Shown here in pieces: positions 58,764-64,000 of a stretch of DNA of 64,000 nucleotides (the first letter of the stretch is position 1; each line of letters begins with the position of its first letter). The notes under the pieces were generated by a model. That model searched no databases, was not told the origin of the DNA, and worked only from the letters and a program-made list of their open reading frames with translations. A program made the translations under genes and the position numbers. The DNA comes from Desmodus rotundus (lineage: Eukaryota > Chordata > Mammalia > Chiroptera > Phyllostomidae), in assembly GCF_022682495.2 (NCBI RefSeq), contig NW_026527489.1, forward strand, positions 124,001 through 188,000, given 5' to 3'.

Positions 58764-60259
58764 GGTGGGTCATGTGACCCCTCAAGGGTGGGGCACGTGA
58801 CCACCCAAGGGTGGGTCAGGAGACCCCACAAGGGTGGGTCACGGGACCCCTCAAGGGTGGGTCACGAGACCCCTCAAGGGTTGGTCACGTGACCCCAAAA
58901 GGGTAGGTCACGAGACCCCTCAAGGGTGGGTCACGTGACCCCTCAGGGGTGGGTCACGTGACCCCTCGGGAGTGGGTCACGAGACCCCTCAGGGGTGGGT
59001 CACGTGATACCTCTGGAGTGGGTCACGAGACCCCTCAGGGGTGGGTCACGTGACCCCTCCGGGGTGGCTCCGGTGACCCCTCAGGGGTGGGTGACGTGAC
59101 CCCTCAACAGTGGTTCAGGAGACACGTCAAGGGTGGGTCCCGTGACCCGAGGGAGGCTTGTGGTGGGGAGCCTGAGTGCGCACGCGCGGCCCGCTTATAG
59201 GCCCGAAATGAGCCAGCCGCGGCTCGGAGAAAGGCCATCTCCTGGGGGCCTCCCCATGTTCCTCCACTCCTCAAGGAGGACCCCTTTACGGATGGAAGAA
59301 AAGGGGGATCTTCGCAGTGGTGGGTTCCGGCCAGAGGCGTCTGCGGGTTTGCCTGCACGTACGCCAGGTGCTCGCACAACGGGCCCAGGTGTTTGAGCCC
59401 CGTGGAGGCAGAGGGCTGCTTATTGCTGGATGATAGTGTCCTGCAGGGTTAAGGGACGGCGTGGGCACTCCCAGGGCCACAGAGGGCACCTGGCCTTTAG
59501 AGAGTTCCCTGGAAAATTCCTCGCCCAGGCCCTTGGTCCACAAGTCTATCCTGGGTACAGTGTCTGTGCGAGGCTGGGAGTGCTTCTGGGCAGTGTTCCC
59601 CAGGGGAAATCGCGTGGTCCTCTAGGTGGCAGGGAGGGCTCCTGTGTCCACGGACAGGTGCCCAGGGACCCTGTGGAACTGCTGTGACCTCTAAAGGGTG
59701 GGTCAGGTGAGCCAAGGGAGGTGTGTGCTTGGGAGCCTGAGTGCCCATGCGCGGCCCACGTATAGGCCCGAAACCAGCCAGCCGCGGCTTGGAGAAAAGC
59801 CATCTCCTGGGGCCTCCCCATGTTCTTCCACTCCTCAAGCGTGACCCCTTTACGGATGGAGGAAAAGGGGGATCTTCGCAGTGGTGGGTTCGCGCCAGAG
59901 GGGTCTGCGGGTTTGCCTCCACGTACGCCAGGTGCCCGCACACCGGGCCCAGGTGTTTGAGCCCCGTGGAGGCAGAGGGCTGCTTATTGCTGGATGCAAG
60001 TGTCCTGCGGGGTCAAGGAACGGCACGGGCACTCCCCGGGCCACACAGGGCACCGGGCCCTTAGAGAGTTCCATGGGAAATCCCCCGCCCATGCCCCCGG
60101 TACCCAAGTCTGTCCTTAGCACACTGTCTGTGCGGGGCTGAAGGTACTGCTAGGCAGTGTGGCCTGTGGGAAATCGTGCGGTCCTCTGAGAGGCAGGGAG
60201 GGCTGCTGTTTCCCCGAACAGGTGCGCAGGGACCCTGTAAAACAGCTGTGACCTCTCAA
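58764..60259. repeat. Unit 40, short
   Basis: Tract 58764-59150 (17), A 59151-59715, B 59716-60259. It matches unit 25 at offset 22,408, including the damaged NRF1-type site TGCCCATGCGC. Confidence 0.93.
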
Positions 60260-61824
60260 GGTGGGTCATGTGACCCCTCAAGGGTGGGGCACGTGACCTC
60301 CCAAGGGTGGGTCAGAAGACCCCACAAGGGTGGGTCACGGGACCCCTCAAGGGTGGGTCACGAGACCCCTCAAGGGTTGGTCACGTGACCCCAAAAGGGT
60401 AGGTCACGAGACCCCTCAAGGGTGTGTCTCGTGACCCCTCAGGGGTGGGTCACGTGTCCCCTCGGGAGTGGGTCACGTGACCCCTCGGGAGTGGGTCACG
60501 AGACCCCTCAGGGGTGGGTCACGTGACCCCTCGGGAGTGGGTCACGAGACCCCTCAGGGGTGGGTCATGTGATACTTCTGGAGTGGGTCACGAGACCCCT
60601 CAGGGGTGGGTCACGTGACCCCACCGGGGTGGCTCCCGTGACCCCTCAGGGGTGGGTGACGTGACCCCTCAACAGTGGTTCAGGAGACACGTCAAGGGTG
60701 GGTCCCGTGACCCGAGGGAGGCTTGTGGTGGGGAGCCTGAGTGCGCACGCGCGGCCCGCTTATAGGCCCGAAATGAGCCAGCCGCGGCTCGGAGAAAAGC
60801 CATCTCCTGGGGGCCTCCCCATGTTCCTCCACTCCTCAAGGAGGACCCCTTTACGGATGGAAGAAAAGGGGGATCTTCGCAGTGGTGGGTTCCGGCCAGA
60901 GGCGTCTGCGGGTTTGCCTGCACGTACGCCAGGTGCTCGCACAACGGGCCCAGGTGTTTGAGCCCCGTGGAGGCAGAGGGCTGCTTATTGCTGGATGATA
61001 GTGTCCTGCAGGGTTAAGGGACGGCGTGGGCACTCCCAGGAGCACAGAGGGCACCTGGCCTTTAGAGAGTTCCCTGGAAAATTCCCCGCCCAGGCCCTTG
61101 GTCCACAAGTCTATCCTAGGTACAGTGTCTGTGCGAGGCTGGGAGTGCTTCTGGGCAGTGTTCCCCAGGGGAAATCGCGTGGTCCTCTAGGTGGCAGGGA
61201 GGGCTCCTGTGTCCACGGACAGGTGCCCAGGGACCCTGTGGAACTGCTGTGACCTCTAAAGGGTGGGTCAGGTGAGCCAAGGGAGGTGTGTGCTTGGAAG
61301 CCTGAGTGCGCATGCGCGGCCCACGTATAGGCCGGAAACGAGCCAGCCGCGGCTCGGAGAAAAGCCATCTCCTGGGGCCTCCCCATGTTCTTCCACTCCT
61401 CAAGCGTGACCCCTTTACGGATGGAGGAAAAGGGGGATCTTCGCAGTGGTGGGTTCGCGCCAGAGGGGTCTGCGGGTTTGCCTCCACGTACGCCAGGTGC
61501 CCGCACACCGGGCCCAGGTGTTTGAGCCCCGTGGAGGCAGAGGGCTGCTTATTGCTGGATGCAAGTGTCCTGCGGGGTCAAGGAACGGCATGGGCACTCC
61601 CCGGGCCACACAGGGCACCAGGCCCTTAGAGAGTTCCATGGGAAATCCCCCGCCCATGCCCCCGGTACCCAAGTCTGTCCTTAGCACACTGTCTGTGCGG
61701 GGCTGAAGGTACTGCTAGGCAGTGTGGCCTGTGGGAAATCGTGCGGTCCTCTGAGTGGCAGGGAGGGCTGCTGTATCCCCGAACAGGTGCGCAGGGACCC
61801 TGTAAAACAGCTGTCACCTCTCAA
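60260..61824. repeat. Unit 41, long
   Basis: Tract 60260-60715 (20), A 60716-61280, B 61281-61824. It matches units 20 and 26 (CACGTGTCCCC, CCCAGGAGCACAG, ATAGGCCGG). Confidence 0.93.
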
Positions 61825-63322
61825 GGTGGGTCATGTGACCCCTCAAGGGTGGGGCACGTGACCTCCCAAGGGTGGGTCAGGAGACCCCACAAGGGTGGGT
61901 CACGGGACCCCTCAAGGGTGGGTCACGAGACCCCTCAAGGGTTGCTCACGTGACCCCAAAAGGGTAGGTCACGAGACCCCTCAAGGGTGGGTCACGTGAC
62001 CCCTCAGGGGTGGGTCACGTGACCCCTCGGGAGTGGGTCACGAGACCCCTCAGGGGTGGGTCACGTGATACCTCTGGAGTGGGTCACGAGACCCCTCAGG
62101 GGTGGGTCACGTGACCCCTCCGGGGTGGCTCCGGTGACCCCTCAGGGGTGGGTGACGTGACCCCTCAACAGTGGTTCAGGAGACACGTCAAGGGTGGGTC
62201 CCGTGACCCGAGGGAGGCTTGTGGTGGGGAGCCTGAGTGCGCACGCGCGGCCCGCTTATAGGCCCGAAATGAGCCAGCCGCGGCTCGGAGAAAGGCCATC
62301 TCCTGGGGGCCTCCCCATGTTCCTCCACTCCTCAAGGAGGACCCCTTTACGGATGGAAGAAAAGGGGGATCTTCGCAGTGGTGGGTTCCGGCCAGAGGCG
62401 TCTGCGGGTTTGCCTGCACGTACGCCAGGTGCTCGCACAACGGGCCCAGGTGTTTGAGCCCCGTGGAGGCAGAGGGCTGCTTATTGCTGGATGATAGTGT
62501 CCTGCAGGGTTAAGGGACGGCGTGGGCACTCCCAGGGCCACAGAGGGCACCTGGCCTTTAGAGAGTTCCCTGGAAAATTCCTCGCCCAGGCCCTTGGTCC
62601 ACAAGTCTATCCTGGGTACAGTGTCTGTGCGAGGCTGGGAGTGCTTCTGGGCAGTGTTCCCCAGGGGAAATCGCGTGGTCCTCTAGGTGGCAGGGAGGGC
62701 TCCTGTGTCCACGGACAGGTGCCCAGGGACCCTGTGGAACTGCTGTGACCTCTAAAGGGTGGGTCAGGTGAGCCAAGGGAGGTGTGTGCTTGGGAGCCTG
62801 AGTGCGCATGCGCGGCCCACGTATAGGCCCGAAACCAGCCAGCCGCGGCTTGGAGAAAAGCCATCTCCTGTGGGCCGCCCCATGTTCTTCCACTCCTCAA
62901 GCGTGACCCCTTTACGGATGGAGGAAAAGGGGGATCTTCGCAGTGGTGGGTTCGCGCCAGAGGGGTCTGCGGGTTTGCCTCCACGTACGCCAGGTGCCCG
63001 CACACCGGGCCCAGGTGTTTGAGCCCCGTGGAGGCAGAGGGCTGCTTATTGCTGGATGCAAGTGTCCTGCGGGGTCAAGGAACGGCATGGGCACTCCCCG
63101 GGCCACACAGGGCACCGGGCCCTTAGAGAGTTCCATGGGAAATCCCCCGCCCATGCCCCCGGTACCCAAGTCTGTCCTTAGCACACTGTCTGTGCGGGGC
63201 TGAAGGTACTGCTAGGCAGTGTGGCCTGTGGGAAATCATGCGGTCCTCTGAGTGGCAGGGAGGGCTGCTGTTTCCCCCGAACAGGTGCGCAGGGACCCTG
63301 TAAAACAGCTGTGACCTCTCAA
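61825..63322. repeat. Unit 42, short, extra C
   Basis: Tract 61825-62211 (17), A 62212-62776, B 62777-63322. The tract has GTGACCTCCCAAGG as in units 15 and 35, and B has CTGTGGGCCGCCCC and AAATCATGCGG. A single extra C (TTTCCCCCGAACAG, about 63,272-63,276) is private to this unit. Confidence 0.93.
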
Positions 63323-64000
63323 GGTGGGTCATGTGACCCCTCAAGGATGGGGCACGTGACCTCCCAAGGGTGGGTCAGGAGACCCCACAAGGGTGGGTCA
63401 CGGGACCCCTCAAGGGTGGGACACGAGACCCCTCAAGGGTTGGTCACGTGACCCCAAAAGGGTAGGTCACGAGACCCCTCAAGGGTGGGTCACGTGACCC
63501 CTCAGGGGTGGGTCACGTGACCCCTCGGGACTGGGTCACGTGACCCCTCGGGAGTGGGTCACGAGACCCCTCAGGGATGGGTCACGTGACCCCTCGGGAG
63601 TGGGTCACGATACCCCTCAGGGGTGGGTCACGTGATACCTCTGGAGTGGGTCACGAGACCCCTCAGGGGTGGGTCACGTGACCCCTCCGGGGTGGCTCCC
63701 GTGACCCCTCAGGGGTGGGTGACGTGACCCATCAACAGTGGTTCAGGAGACACGTCAAGGGTGGGTCCCGTGACCCGAGGGAGGCTTGTGCTGGGGAGCC
63801 TGAGTGCGCACGCGCGGCCCGCTTATAGGCCCGAAATGAGCCAGCCGCGGCTCGGAGAAAAGCCATCTCCTGAGGGCCTCCCCATGTTCCTCCACTCCTC
63901 AAGGAGGACCCCTTTACGGATGGAAGAAAAGGGGGATCTTCGCAGTGGTGGGTTCCGGCCAGAGGCGTCTGCGGGTTTGCCTGCACGTACGCCAGGTGCT
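63323..64000. repeat. Unit 43, partial at right edge
   Basis: Tract 63323-63778 (20 copies, with CGGGACTGGGTC as in units 16 and 36) and the first 222 bp of A (63779-64000). The array continues beyond the window. Confidence 0.92.

Larger units (their letters stand above)
1..64000. repeat. Macrosatellite array, about 1.5-kb units, spans whole window
   Basis: The entire window is a head-to-tail array of one unit type in a single orientation. Each unit is a 23-bp minisatellite tract followed by two homologous halves, A and B. Half A starts with GGGAGGCTTGTG and half B with GGGAGGTGTGTG; each continues through GAGCCTGAGTGCGCAYGCGC. Units are separated by the junction AACAGCTGTSACCTCTCAA, after which the next tract begins. 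Open frames of 60-148 codons occur on both strands in every unit, but they overlap one another, show no recognisable domain, and are shifted by the 23-bp, 565-bp and 1-bp length changes between units. I therefore call no coding sequence. Both ends of the array lie outside the window. Confidence 0.97.

Noticed and set aside
1..64000. Centromeric alpha-like satellite or CENP-B boxes
   Set aside because: Unit length, very high GC and CpG content and the absence of any CENP-B-box-like sequence do not fit.
1..64000. Ribosomal DNA or 5S arrays
   Set aside because: I recognised no rRNA gene or RNA polymerase III internal promoter in the unit.
1..64000. Prophage, plasmid or other prokaryotic mobile element
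   Set aside because: There are no genes at all, no insertion-sequence ends, and the whole window is accounted for by one tandem repeat.

Overview
The whole 64 kb window is one uninterrupted, GC- and CpG-rich tandem array. I find no gene, no RNA gene, no interspersed transposon, no CRISPR array and no unique sequence anywhere in it. It looks like a eukaryotic (most likely vertebrate, probably mammalian) macrosatellite from a long-read assembly; I do not recognise the species or the repeat family by name.

Architecture, from small to large. (1) A 23-bp minisatellite built around the palindrome GGGTCACGTGACCC forms a tract of 14 to 20 copies. Every tract I measured has length 23n-4 bp, apart from one 1-bp deletion and the tract cut by the left window edge. 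(2) Each tract is followed by two diverged copies of one roughly 545-565 bp GC-rich sequence, half A and half B. Half A ends in a remnant of one or two 23-mers, so the basic unit probably arose by duplication of an older tract-plus-body monomer. (3) Tract + A + B makes a unit of about 1.43-1.57 kb. I count 41 essentially complete units, one chimeric unit (45,539-46,539) and a partial unit at the right edge; the first unit has its 5' tract clipped by the window edge. (4) Long (20-mer tract, 1,565 bp) and short (17-mer tract, 1,496 bp) units alternate over much of the window, giving a 3,061-bp dimer. (5) Longer recent copies are layered on top: a 9,183-bp six-unit period, a 2,992-bp dimer at the left, and 7-8 kb blocks repeated at offsets of 22,408, 30,072 and 31,591 bp.

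Regions. 1-16.4 kb: irregular units (tracts of 14, 15, 17 and 20 copies) organised in 2,992-bp dimers. 16.4-27.1 kb: alternating long and short units, of which about 19.9-27.4 kb recurs at 50.0-57.4 kb. 27.1-45.5 kb: a recombinant unit, then the clean 9,183-bp higher-order repeat. 45.5-49.3 kb: an island with a half-deleted chimeric unit and two units clearly more diverged than the rest. 49.3-64 kb: a mosaic of blocks copied from the 20-27 kb and 35-39 kb type regions.

Possible function (inference). Each unit carries, in fixed order, a dense homotypic cluster of CACGTG E-boxes (USF/MYC-MAX/TFE type, roughly six to eight per tract), an NRF1-type palindrome at the start of both halves, one good match to the CTCF core motif in half A (always on the same strand), and a kappaB-like palindrome in half B. 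All but the last contain or are surrounded by CpG and should be methylation-sensitive. This is reminiscent of CTCF-binding macrosatellites such as DXZ4, and is the best candidate here for an undescribed functional element. All repeat comparisons were made by eye and by coordinate arithmetic, not by alignment software.
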